Of a stretch of 64,000 nucleotides of DNA, positions 45,321-55,579 are shown piece after piece. The translations under genes were made by a program, and so were the position numbers. The number at the start of each line of letters is the position of its first letter. Position 1 is the first letter of the stretch. Under the pieces are notes generated by a model. The model was not told the DNA's origin, made no database searches, and was given only the letters and a program-made list of their open reading frames with translations. This DNA is from Adiantum capillus-veneris (taxonomy: Eukaryota; Streptophyta; Polypodiopsida; Polypodiales; Pteridaceae), in NCBI GenBank assembly GCA_014529385.2, contig CM043942.1:49424274-49488273 (forward strand), in the 5' to 3' direction.

Positions 45321-46908
45321 GGCATAGAGGAGATCCTTTGTGGTGAGTTTGGTGAGTCTCCTCCTCTTGGATTTCAACCAAGGAATCTCTAGGAGGATCT
45401 TGGCGGTTGTTCTTTTGGGGATAAGCGCAGTACACATGCCCTTGTTCACCGCACTTGAAACACCGGTTATCCTTACGATAACGCTCAAGCTCTTTAGGAG
45501 AGAGTTTATTCTTACCTTTGTAAACTCCCTTCTCTTTAGCTTTGTTGGAGTTGCCCTAAGGAAACTTTTGGACATTGTCCTTCCCCTTAGGCTCATTGGA
45601 ACCCTTGTTTTCCGGGGGCTTATTATTTCTTTTTGCCCCCGTTTGGAAATTGATTCGAGAGGCGACCATAGTGTGGTGTATTACCGCCGATATGGTACGT
45701 GGTCTTTGGGAGTTGACATACTCCGCCATTTCTTCGGTTAAGCCCGCACAAAATTGTTGCTTTTGCTCTCCAAAATCCAACCTTTTGAAGACAGTGGCTT
45801 TGAGTTGTGGGTCCCAAAACTTGTCTACATATTTGTGGATGGATTCATTGGGAGAGAGCTTTAAGCTTCGCCATTCGGTGAGTACTTTGTCTTTGGCATC
45901 GGTGGCCAAAAACTGCTTCATAATGGAAGCTCTTAAAGCTTTCCATGTTCGTGGAGCTTCACCGTTGGCTCATAGGCTAGACCACCATTGTCTGGCGGAC
46001 ATTTGAAAGTGCATAGCTACATGGCGTAGCTTAGAGGACTCCATGAAGCCCTCATCTCCAAACGCCGCATCGAATTGCTGTATAAAGGCCAAGACTTTGT
46101 CCGTGGCACCAAAGGTACCATCATAGGTAAGGAAAGAGATGCTCTTCCCTCCCTCTTTGAATTTCTTCAGCTTGGACGACCTCTTCCATGCGGCATAGGA
46201 TTTCCTATGGCCTTTTCTTTTTGATGGTTCAAAAGTTGCACCATCACTTTCTTCAGAAGGTGAAGAATTTGAAGAAGGTTGAGAAGAGGGTGACCTCTTT
46301 CTCGCCTTTTTCTTGTCTTGATCTTTGTCATCTTCACCATAGCTTTCATAAGAGGAAGAGGATGAAGAAGATGGAGAAGAGGGTGTCCTCTTTCTCGCCT
46401 TTTTCTTCTCTTGCTTTTTATCATCCCTCTTTGAATTGTGGTGGGGAGAAGAATATGATGGTCTTCTCCGCTTTGGTGGTGATGGAGAGCGTTTAGCCCG
46501 CCGTCTTCGTGGAGCCATCTCCGCTGAGGTGGCGGGAGACTCGCTTCTTTCTCGTTCCTTCGGTGGAGGCTCTTGAGTTCTCCTTTGGGAAGGAGATGCA
46601 TCATCAAGAAGTAAATTCTTGAGCCCTTCATAAGGATTCTCTTCTTCTTCCCGAATCGGAGAGAGACCTCTTTTGGTAGTCTCACAAGGAGGCTTCCTAG
46701 GTGTTCTCTCGTCATGGTGATGAGCTTGGAGAATCCCGTGAGCACGGAGTTGCCGTTGCACTTCACTTTGGAGAGATGGATTGCCCATGGCTTGTTGAAG
46801 CCTAGAAACAAGATAGTTAACAAGCATTCAAGCATCATTAGTAGCTTGCTCATGAGCAAAATCCAAGTTATCAACATTAATTTCACTCTCTTTACTATTG
46901 TCGGCCAT
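45300..46908 (-). pseudogene. Gag of Gy1 copy G1e
   Basis: ATG at 46908 starts MADNSKESEINVDNLDFAHE. A TGA comes 27 codons in, replacing Ser in NDASMLVNY. The Arg/Ser-rich domain and capsid follow, with further stops near 45970 (R to TGA in LRANGEA) and 45556. In the knuckle (45421-45462) the last Cys is Tyr (TGT to TAT), which would abolish zinc binding. It is otherwise very similar to G1d and G1f. Confidence 0.9.
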
Positions 46909-47312
46909 TCTAACAACTTTTAGGTGTAAACGTTTTAGGTGTACTTTGGCACTTCAAGCCCTAGTTGCTACTCCTCTTTACCCCTTTAGAAAAAGCACTC
47001 AAGCTACTGTACCCGCGGCTCGTATACCATTAATTGCAAGGAATAGAAGAGAGGGTCTTTCGACACCAAAACAGCACCGGCTCCTGTCAAGCTTCTAATA
47101 GCTCAATAGTGGTTAAGCCGTAGGCAAGCCTCGTAGGACTCCACTTTTAAGACCATAGCTCTCGACGGTGATGCCCCGTTAACTGCACAAAGGCAGGCGC
47201 ACTGCAAGGCTGAAAAATCCCTATTCTACTTACTCACAGGCAATTAATAATACCAACCATTTGTAGCTAGCTTGAGGACCTCCTTTCTTGAGCAAGAAAT
47301 AAGAAACCTTGA
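46909..47312 (-). other. Leader of G1e
   Basis: Untranslated leader of about 400 bp between PBS and gag, including the hairpin at 47103-47150. Confidence 0.8.
47103..47150 (-). promoter_or_regulatory. Conserved leader hairpin, G1e
   Basis: In element sense the arms are UUAAAAGUGG and CCACUAUUGA, one mismatch in ten pairs relative to G1c, G1d and G1f. Confidence 0.5.
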
Positions 47313-47325
47313 GCTCTGATACCAA
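47313..47325 (-). promoter_or_regulatory. G1e primer-binding site, initiator tRNA-Met
   Basis: TTGGTATCAGAGC in element sense, a perfect 12-base complement of the tRNA 3' end. Confidence 0.9.
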
Positions 47326-48911
47326 TGTAACATTTAATGGCCTAATAACTTATGTGTAGCGGAAATTAGCATGAACATAGTGGGCATTTCATTAGAATAG
47401 ATTCCTAATGAGAATTACAAGAGTGCTTGGGTGGAGAGAGCAACAAAAAGCATAACACCTAGTTAGAAAGCATCAACAATACTTTCAAAAGAGAGAGAAA
47501 TTAAGCTATTGACAACAGTTGAGGACCGGATTTGCATGGAGCCGGTCCCCCCTCCAAAAGGCTTTGTATTATGGTTTCTCCCATCAAGAGAGACATTGTA
47601 CAATACAATTCTTTGTGTTCCTTCAAGACTAGCTAGTGCAATGAAGATGGAAGCTTCATGCACTAAGCAAAACACTTAATCAAACACAACTTGAATTATC
47701 CTCGTTCTCAGACCCAAGACCTCACACAGCTTCGAAGATGGTGAGAGCTAGCAGGGTATCAGAGTAGATTGAGAGGAAGGAGTATCTTACGAGAAAGATG
47801 TACATCTCCTCACATAATCACTCATATTAGCATTGATTCGCTTAGTAATTATCTTGGTAGAGAAGATGAGCATGCATTGAAGCTTGGCTCTTGGTTGGAT
47901 TTGCATCCACATGCCAAGAGAGTGTTGATGTAGGCTTCTATCTCACAAGCTTGGAGTAGGTGATGAGCTCTCCATTAAAGCTTGGGAGGAGATAGAGTAT
48001 TCTTTCTTCACACATGGTCAAGTGTGAGTGTGTGTGTGTCAATGCCAAGCAAAAATCAGCCCCCTCTCTCTCTTGGGCGAGCCCTTCCTGCTAAATTGGT
48101 CTGAATTTTTCCTCATTGGACCACCCCAAGTCAAGCCAATGGGTGTTAAGAAGCATAAGTGTTAGCCTTCTGACATGTGTCCCCCTTTCCCCTTTTGTGA
48201 GAGCCTTAGGTAATTAAATAATTAAACTAAACTCTCATTGGACCCCTTTGCCTCCTGGCCAATAGGAATCAGGCAAGCCATTGGGCTCCTGAATGCTCAT
48301 TGGGCCCCTTAGGAGACTGCCCAATAGTCTTCTAGGAGACTTAATTCTCATTGGTTTCTTTTATTAAATGTTTTTAAATTAATTAAACTAGATTTACTCT
48401 AGCTTAATTCTCATTGGTCCACTTCAAGGGTCTTCCAATAGGAATTGGGCACACCTTGTGGGCATCTGGCCTAGGGAGCTGACATGTGTCCCTAATTCCC
48501 TTTGTGTAAAGGGAGCCTGTGTGTGTGTGTGTGGCTTTCTCTCTCATCCCCTACTAAATGGGCTCGCCCCCTCCTTTGTAGGCTTTGAAGAAGACTTTTG
48601 TACACACACTAAGCATCCAATTTTCCCTAGGGTTGACCTTTGGACACAACCTTTGAATTTTGGAACCTTAGCATTTTGGAAGTCTTAATGGGCTGAACCT
48701 TAGGGTCTTTTTAGCCCATTGTTGCACATGGCTCTTTTGCAGATGGCCCCCCCTTTTGATCCCTATTTTCCCTCCTTTGGATCCCTACTGTGGCCGGTCT
48801 ACTAGCTTAACCAATATTCTAGTTTTTTCTCCCCTGGTACCTCCCCACATTAAATGATCAGTTTAATATGAGAAAATCATTTAGGAGAATTAGATATTGA
48901 TTATTATGACA
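47326..48911 (-). mobile_element. 5' LTR of Gy1 copy G1e
   Basis: A 1586-bp LTR, in element sense TGTCATAATAATC (from 48911) to AAATGTTACA (47326), bounded by the PBS. Near-identity to the 3' LTR shows a recent insertion. The LTR hairpin is at 47523-47548. Short frames inside (47463-47675, 48458-48688) recur only because LTRs are copied. Confidence 0.95.
47523..47548 (-). promoter_or_regulatory. LTR hairpin GGACCGG/CCGGTCC, G1e 5' LTR
   Basis: A 7-base stem with a 12-base loop, about 200 bp from the LTR end, intact here; the 3' LTR copy has one mismatch. Confidence 0.55.
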
Positions 48912-50018
48912 GCTTCCAGAGTTCGTTTAAATCACCCTTGAGGGCTCTTTCTGCTCAGAAACTCTCCATCAGCCTCTCGAGTCTTGCCGCTTTCTGAGAC
49001 CTGGTTTCTTTGGCCGGCACTTGAGCAAACTCTTTCTTTCCTTTTTTCTGCTCGGGTTGCTCCTCTTCAACTGGCTCTAGCCGTCTTTTCAACCTCGTAG
49101 CCACCCTTGGTGCCCTTTGCGGCTCATCTTCCTTGTCTTCTTTTACTCTTAGCCAATCATTTTGAGATGGGGGGTTAGGCCACCTTCCTTTAGCGTGTAA
49201 TTCCCCATAAACCACCTTGGTGATCAACTCTCCTGGCACTATGTATGTTGGATTTTTGTTGCCCATCTTTACTAAGCTGTCATGTATGTTTGCCACATAG
49301 TTGATTATCTTTGAGGTGCCTTTTGTCATTGCCCAAGTGAACGTCGTGGCAATTTCACCTGGCGGCATCCTGTACTTCTGTGGCCTCTAAGTGCACTATG
49401 TGGAAGTACTGGTTGTACAACTGGCTCATAATTGCCACCTTTGGGTTGGCAATGTCTTTAAAGGTGTAATTTGCCTTTTTCTCTTTGTACACTTTGACTT
49501 CATCCCTTCTTTTTGTCACACTGTCTCCCTCATTGGAGAGGTCTAGTGCATGGGCTACCACCCGCTCCGTGATTATGATCTCTACATCTGGTCTGCCTTG
49601 TATTGTTACCTTGGCCACTCAATCCTCTTTGATGCTTGTTACAAACTCCCAGACTCTTTTGATGTCCACCCCCGCCAGTATTGCTTTGAAGTAGTTGTGG
49701 AGGTCAATTTTCTCCAAGTAGCCGGCCATTTTGCTTCGTAAAAATTCATTGAGCTCTCTTGGCAGCATTGGTAGCTCTATGACATACATTGCCTTCATTG
49801 TCTTTGAGCACTCCCTGATAGATTTTTAGGTCATTGGACTCTAACAGATCCTCTTGTATCCAGGTGCTGGTGGGCTTTAGTGTTCCCTCTGGAATGACAA
49901 AGGGTTCCACTTCGTCCAGATAATCCTTGATGGTCATTCTTTTCTTTTTTGCCGGTGACTTCGAGGCCGCCATAGATCCTGTTGCACTCAGTAGTTCGAA
50001 GTTAGCGTTTTTTTCCAT
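48912..50018 (-). pseudogene. Gy3 accessory ORF, proximal half
   Basis: ATG at 50018 (MEKNANFELLSATGSMAASK). The first frame runs to 49746 (MTIKDYLDEVEPFVIPEG, WIQEDLLESNDLKIYQ). A frameshift leads to ELNEFLRSKMAGYLEKIDLH, then VWEFVTSIKED, an in-frame TGA near 49620, and AKVTIQGRPDVEIIITERVV. A further shift leads to MPPGEIATTFTWAMTKGTSK and YIVPGELITKVVYGELHA, then a basic tail (KRRLEPVEEEQPEQKKGKK). The order of W-E-F, V-x-I-(Q/R)-G-x-x-V and a later L-I-T-x-x-V segment is loosely like the plant transposon protein domain found in accessory ORFs of Tat-type elements, at low confidence. It is cut at 48911 by the G1e LTR and resumes at 35203. Confidence 0.6.
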
Positions 50019-50139
50019 ATTAGCTGCGAAACTGAGTTTTACTTATCCAAATGACTTGAAAATTGAAAATAAAGCTTAAAAGGAACTTGTGAAGCTGTGC
50101 ATGTGCTCACTTCGCAATTCTGGCCAAAAATTTCCATCT

Positions 50140-50163
50140 AGACATCCTACGCGTAGGATGTCT
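50140..50163. repeat. Gy3 palindrome 1 (perfect)
   Basis: 24-bp perfect palindrome, core ACATCCTACGCGTAGGATGT with AG and CT flanks. Confidence 0.9.
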
Positions 50164-50424
50164 TTTTCATCAGAATTGGTTCATACTTGACATGCAGGTA
50201 GTGTAAGGCTCATGGAACATGGCTATATGCTTGGATTTGAATTTGGATATCAAAAAGTGGATTTTTGGGGCTCATTAAGGCTTTAGGTCACCATTTGGGT
50301 AGAGTGTCCATCATAGGTAGCAATTGATGTCCAAATGGGTTAAAAATTGGTATATGGGCTCAATGCACCATGGTATTGGCTCCCATGATGTTATTCTTTG
50401 CACAGAAGGCTAAATTTATGCTGA

Positions 50425-50448
50425 AGACATCCTACGCGTAAGATGTCT
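50425..50448. repeat. Gy3 palindrome 2
   Basis: Same 24-bp element with one change (GTAAGATG), 285 bp after the first. Confidence 0.9.
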
Positions 50449-50709
50449 TTTTCATCAGAATGACATGAAACTTGTTCTGTGGGTTGTCCTTGGCCTATGG
50501 AACATGGCCATGTTCTTGGATTTGAATTTGGACAAGATTTGATGCTTGTAAGGCTCTGTGAGGTGTTTTTGGGCTCAAAAAGTGTATCTTGAAGGTGTTG
50601 GGGGTCAAAAGTGATTAGAATGGCTTCAAACTTGACATATGGGCTCTTGATGATGAGGTAATTGGATCTGGAATGATAAAACATCTCTTGCATGCCAAAA
50701 AGGTCAATT

Positions 50710-50733
50710 AGACATCCTACGCGTAAGATGTCT
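50710..50733. repeat. Gy3 palindrome 3
   Basis: Same 24-bp element with the same single change as copy 2, again 285 bp on. Confidence 0.9.
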
Positions 50734-50982
50734 ATTTCATCATTTTTTCTCCCTGACCACACAGAGTGTTTGCTGATGTGTTGTGCAAGTTTCATGGGAT
50801 TTGGACAAGATTTGGTAGGTCTTTGGCCCATTATTGCCTCTATGCCGTAACTTTGCGTTTTTCCATGCATATGAGGTCAAACTTGGTCCAAATGTGATGA
50901 AACTTGGTGTATGGCTTGTAAATGTCATTCAGAACATGTGCATGATAAAAAATGTTGGAGTCTGTGCCAAAAAGTGCCCTTG

Positions 50983-51006
50983 AGACATCCTACGCGTAGG
51001 ATGTCT
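50983..51006. repeat. Gy3 palindrome 4 (perfect)
   Basis: Perfect 24-bp palindrome, 273 bp after copy 3. Confidence 0.9.
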
Positions 51007-52422
51007 CCTGGTGATATTTTTTCAGTGCTAGTGCTCCCAGTGCTTGCCCTTTGCTCCCCTAAGTCCCTTTTGAGCCTAATTTCAACAAAAAAGTCAAATG
51101 GATAGAGTATAACTCCCTGTGTGGACTTCCAAGCCTCCGAGCCATTTTCTGACTTTTGGAGTGCTTTTTGGCGATGAAATTTCTCGATGTTGATCTCCAT
51201 AGCTTCCCGATCCCTTGGGGATCCTTGCCGTATGGTTTCCGTCGACTTTGGCTTCACTGGAGCTCCATTTGGCAATTTGTCGCTCTAGAAGCACCCGTAG
51301 TTGCGTTTACATACCTTTGATGATTTGTGGTGGTCTACCACCATAGGATTTGGTTGTTGATGGGGTTTAGGAAAGCCGCTCGTGAAGTTTGGTGGCAAAC
51401 GGACTTGCGGTTTGGCCGCAAGTGCAATTTGACGCTTTGTGTGTCTGATGCCGTTTCTGAAGTTTAGTGCCGCTTCGGGTCACTTTTTGGTCATGCGGGT
51501 CATATAGACTTGTCGAGTATGTCGAGATGCTCCTACCCATGAATTTTGATAGCATTTGGTCGTCGTTTCGCCGATTTCCCATTTGGTGGCCTCTTGCGGG
51601 TTTCTGGGAATTAGGGTTTTTCCCAATGGTTTCCTACTGCTTTTGGACATCCAGGACTGGTCTCCTAGACTAGGATAAGGTGCTGATGAAGTCTTGTTGC
51701 TTTCGGGTTAGCCGTTAGGCCGCCGTCTCTACTTGTCGGTCTCTACCGTTCGCTTTGTGTGTGACCCCTACGCTAGTTTTCGCGACATAATGACAAACAT
51801 GTGCGAAAAACTCAAGGTGGTGAGCCTACCTCTCATGTCTGGAGCTCGTCGGGTAGTCGTGCGCGTCGTAGAAGCTGTTGGAAGGTCGATCCGCTCTAGG
51901 TGGCAGAAGCTCTCTCCACAAAGTCAATAGTGAGAATGAGCTAAAAATGGGGTGAAAATTTCTTATAATGGAGGTCCCCGAACCACTTTTCATGAAATTT
52001 GACATGTGCTCCTATCTTCTTGCGAGATGCGGTTTAGGCTCAAAAATTTCTTGATTTGGACTCCATTTGCTCTGTTTACCAGAAATTTTGCATTTCGGTC
52101 AAAACCTGGCCAAAACACGCTTTCCGCTCCAGTCTCATAATTGCACCCCCACTGTACCATAGGTTGTCCTATAGTCACTGATCATCACCATATTTTTTGT
52201 TTTTCATTACGACTGTTTTTCACATGCTTTTTGTATTTTTGAAGTTTTTCTGCCAAAAATTAGCAAAATTAAAAGAAAAATAGCAAATCAAACCCCAAAA
52301 ATCCCCCAAAATCATAATAAATCACAAACATCACCGAAACACATTATATACACTCACATGCAATTTTTATGGCCGGATTTCTCCGTTTTACTAATATTTT
52401 GCATGAAAAATGGCTATTTCTA

Positions 52423-52430
52423 CTTATATA
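52423..52430 (-). promoter_or_regulatory. Possible TATA box in Gy3 non-coding region
   Basis: TATATAAG on the minus strand, in AT-rich context upstream of the palindromes and the accessory ORF. Sequence match only. Confidence 0.3.
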
Positions 52431-52768
52431 CACACACCTAGGGGCTTGATTTTGCGTTTAGCCCCATATACCTGTAGATTCATGCTGTATAAGGGCATAT
52501 GTACTTGGATTACTCCAGAAAATTTTGCAATCAAACAACAACCCTTAAAATAGTCTTTTTTGCTATTTCTATCATTGGTTCCGCATTTGAGAGTGCCTCT
52601 AGAATGCCTCCCCCCCTCCTAGCTGGAGTCCTCCTGGACGACAAGGTTTCGCCTTGGAGTATGTGCCATGCATTATGCCTGGCCGATTAATGTGGCCCTA
52701 CTTTATGCATACTTTGTCAATGCATGGAAAAATTAATGCTATGCAAGAAAAGGGAATAAGCAAGATGC

Positions 52769-53446
52769 TTATTGGCATTCGCCGTTGAGGTTTCCTGCTT
52801 TCTTTGCAAGTAACAGCTGTAACTCTGCTGCTCTCTGTTTAATTGTCTTTTTTGCAAAAGGCAAGTGCTTTGCCGACACTGTTGATGGAGTCGTAGCTGT
52901 TTTTAAGGATAGAATTGGCTGGGATGTAATGGCTATGGGCCCTATGACCTTGACTTTCCATTGGTATTTTGTTGCTGCCGATTTCTGTAGATGGTTTGGC
53001 TCTTTCTTGTTTGCCACTGGTTTGTCTTTCATCGGCATCCATATATGTCGGTTTTCCTTTTTGAAATGCCGTTGTCTGCTTTCCATTGTTGCTTGTACTG
53101 AAGGTGATTCCTTTGGCTTTTGCTTTGGTATCCAAATGTGAGTGACATTTGGGTTTTGGCTAAGCATTTTCTTTGGGATCCACATCTGTTTTATGACCTT
53201 GGTTTGTGGTTTAACCGTCTGCTTTTTTGGAATCCTTTTGTTACATTGTTGTTTGTCTGCCATGTCATTTCTATCTTTCCGCATCCATACTTGTTTCCCG
53301 GGTTTTGGTAGCCTAGATCTTTGCATTGCTGCCGGTGACTTCATATGTATGTAATTAGCATGGTTGGCTTTTACTTGATTGTTTGTCGCGGGTATCATGT
53401 TCTTTAATGGCATTTGTGCTTTGGGCTTTGTTTCCAGTGATTGCAT
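52769..53446 (-). pseudogene. Gy3 polyprotein C-terminus: basic Trp-motif repeats
   Basis: A Lys/Gln/Pro-rich segment of 225 residues from Met at 53446. A seven-residue motif (K/H)-(Q/I)-x-W-(M/I)-(P/R)-K recurs: KQVWMRK (Trp54), KQMWIPKK (Trp89), HIWIPKQK (Trp105) and HIWMPMK (Trp136), with weaker forms NKRIPKK and YQWKVK. The charge suggests nucleic-acid binding, possibly a displaced nucleocapsid function; that is inference. It is in the same frame as the protease-like domain before it, separated only by one TAA near 53471, so it is probably the C-terminal part of the same protein. I know of no named domain that matches. Confidence 0.6.
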
Positions 53447-53470
53447 GGCTTGCAGTTGATCATGCTTGTA

Positions 53471-54250
53471 TTACTGAGCAAAAGCTATCACTTGTTGTTC
53501 ATGTTCATGTTGAATTTTGACCGCCTTTGCTTTCCAATCTATCTGCACATTGTATGCTTTTTGCCAAGGTTGCCCCAACATCAGTTGGTGTTGTGTGCTT
53601 TCATCTATCACCACATAGAATTTGTGTGGGTAAATATATTGATGTATCTGTACATGCAATATAGTCCATCCGAATGTTTTCAATGGGTGTGATGTGCTCC
53701 TTTCCAGCACTTGGGGAGTAGGATTAAGTTGACCTGTGACTTTGAGCTGTTGGTATAATCCGTAAGAGATCAAATTTGCTTGAGCTCCCGAATCAAGCAA
53801 TGCTATTGATTCAACTTGATTGCTACCCATTTTTACCGTAATTATTGGCTCCACTGTTTCCTCCTCCAACTTCGTCAGTCGAATGGCATTGATTCTCAAT
53901 GGTGGTCCACTTTGTTGTTGTTGTCGTAAAAGCCGTCTTTTTGCAATTCGTTCTTGTGCTTCGGCTTGAGCTTCCTCCCGTACTCTCTGTTTTTCTTTTA
54001 TTCTCTGTTTTCCTTGATGAATTTGTTGGAGCATCTCCTGTGTGAGTGGTAGATGATACCTCCTCAGTCGACATCCACTAATCCAGTTTAGTATTTCTTC
54101 ACCTGCTAATGTAGCAAGCTTGACAGCTCCACTTTGTGATAGATCACTAATCACAAATGGTCCCATCCCTCGCTTTTTAAGTTTCTTGGCATGTTGCTTC
54201 AAGGTATAAACAAGTACGTAATCACTTGTTTTAAACTCTTTGGTACACAC
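53471..54250 (-). pseudogene. Gy3 integrase C-terminal domain plus second retropepsin-like domain
   Basis: Residues 1-68 are an integrase C-terminal domain: FKTSDYVLVYTLKQHAKKL, RGMGPFVISDLSQSGAVKL, ISGCRLRRYHLP. Residues 78-113 are a charged helix (RIKEKQRVREEAQAEAQERI). From about 130 a retropepsin-like fold is visible: EPIITVKMGSNQVESIALLDSGAQ (catalytic Asp153-Ser-Gly at 53792-53794), a flap region near HPLKTFGWTILHVQI, and the second motif HQLMLGQPW (residues 221-229). Both protease hallmark motifs are kept. An ordinary gypsy protease lies N-terminal to RT, and this element has that one too at 58342-58716. Possible roles are maturation protease, ligand-binding scaffold or captured host domain; I cannot choose. 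Confidence 0.75.
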
Positions 54251-55561
54251 ATGTTTGTCAAAAAATTCCTTTTGCCTTCTCTTTTTAGCATAGATTGAAG
54301 CAATAGCTCATAAGCGGAGTTCATTTAGCTTTTCAAGATCATCAATCCTTGAAGATATCACATGCCCTGTCCATTACAAGCTTTTTGCTCATAGAGTTGG
54401 GATTAAAAACTCTATGGGTAGTATAGCATTTAGGCCAAATACCATGTTGTATGGTGTTGTTCCTATTGATGTTTTGTAAGCTACCCTGTATGCCCATAGT
54501 GTTGAGTGTAGCTGTTGATCCCAATCTGTTCTTGATTCTGACACTATTTTAGTGAGAACCGTGCATAGTGTTTTATTTGTGACCTCAGCTTGCCCATTGG
54601 CCTGTGGATGGTATGGTGCGGATTTCCTATGTATGACCATGAATCCCTCTAGCAGATATTCAATGACTTCATTGAGAAAATGTGTTCCATGGTCAGTGAC
54701 AATTTCTATTGGTAACCCGTAACGTACAAAAACATTCTCATACAAAAATTGTGCCATGGTGCGTGCATCATCTTTTTGTGTTGCTTTGGCTTCAACCCAT
54801 TTTGTGAGATAGTCCGTAGCCACAATGATATATTGGGTATGGGTGCGATATGCAGGGGGTGATATAGGTCCCACAAAATCAATGCCCCATTTTGCAAATG
54901 CTCTTGCTCCCATCATTGGCCGTAATGGCATCTCATCTCTTTTTATTGGCATCTTGGTGCGTTGACATGCGTCACAACGCTTTACAAACTCTTCAGCATC
55001 CATGTGCAATGTAGGCCACCAAATTCCTGTGGTTAAGACAATTTTTGTCTTCTTATCGCTCGAAAAATGGCCTCCAGTTATTCCGCTATGTGCATGTTCT
55101 AGAATCAACAGGTATTCACTTTCACTTGCACAGATTCTAAGTTGATTGTCCTTTCCCCGCTTATAGAGTTGATTTCCAATTAACTGAAAGTCACATGCTT
55201 CCAGCTCTATAGCTTTTTTCTGTGCTCTTGTGATGTTCTCAGGGAACGTACTGATGGTTAAGAAGTCAATGATATATCGACTCCATGCAGGTGCTATGTT
55301 TACTTTAAAAAAAGTTTCGTGATCCACTGGTCGTTTGGCACTACATATAGTACAATTGGTAACATAGGAATGTGTGTCCGCATACATAGTTGGCCAATAA
55401 AACCCTAACTGTTTCAGTCTCTGGTGCATCTTCACTATTGAACAATGAAATGCACAACTGTGGACATGTGCCTCTTCAAGGTAGCACTCGAATTCTTCCG
55501 GATTTATACATAATCGTAGGATTAGGTCAGATCCAAGATGATACAGCCGTCCTGCTATCAA
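54251..55561 (-). pseudogene. Gy3 integrase with two tandem H2C2 zinc modules
   Basis: The 390-codon frame from 55561 has zinc module 1 (His32, His39, Cys70, Cys73; EEAHVHS ... CTIC) and module 2 (His158, His165, Cys196, Cys199; EHAHSGITGGH ... CDAC). Each follows the same lead-in, FQLIAGRLYHLGSD and FQLIGNQLYKRGKD, which shows a duplication of about 125 residues. The DDE core follows: FAKWGIDFVGP, YIIVATDYLTKWVEA, IVTDHGTHF, HPQANGQAEVTNKTL. Stops at about 54387 and 54310 interrupt the passage to the C-terminal domain (RIDDLEKLNELR, AIASIYAKKRRQKEFFDKH), but the frame does not change. One further stop separates it from RNase H. Confidence 0.85.
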
Positions 55562-55579
55562 CTGGAAGTTTTTTGTTTG

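Larger units (their letters stand above)
50019..52768 (-). other. Gy3 non-coding region with spaced palindromes
   Basis: It lies between the polyprotein end (52769) and the accessory ORF start (50018). Its left part has four 24-bp palindromes 285, 285 and 273 bp apart, in weakly similar units that share phrases such as TTTTTCATCAGAAT and GGATTTGAATTTGGA. A minus-strand TATATAAG lies at 52423-52430. It could be an internal promoter and leader for the accessory ORF, or an LTR. No matching second LTR is in the window. Frames here such as 50391-50870 mostly translate the palindromes. Confidence 0.45.

Noticed and set aside
35200-48916. GCTT at both borders of the Gy1 block as a target-site duplication
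   Set aside because: The left end is inside RNase H, not an LTR, so integrase could not have made it; four bases can match by chance.
50391-50870. 159-codon minus frame with repeated DILRVGCL
   Set aside because: The repeated peptide is only the translation of the 24-bp palindrome; the rest has no coding character.
50140-51006. Spaced repeats as a CRISPR array
   Set aside because: Spacing of 285 bp is far too long, the host is a plant, and there are no cas genes.
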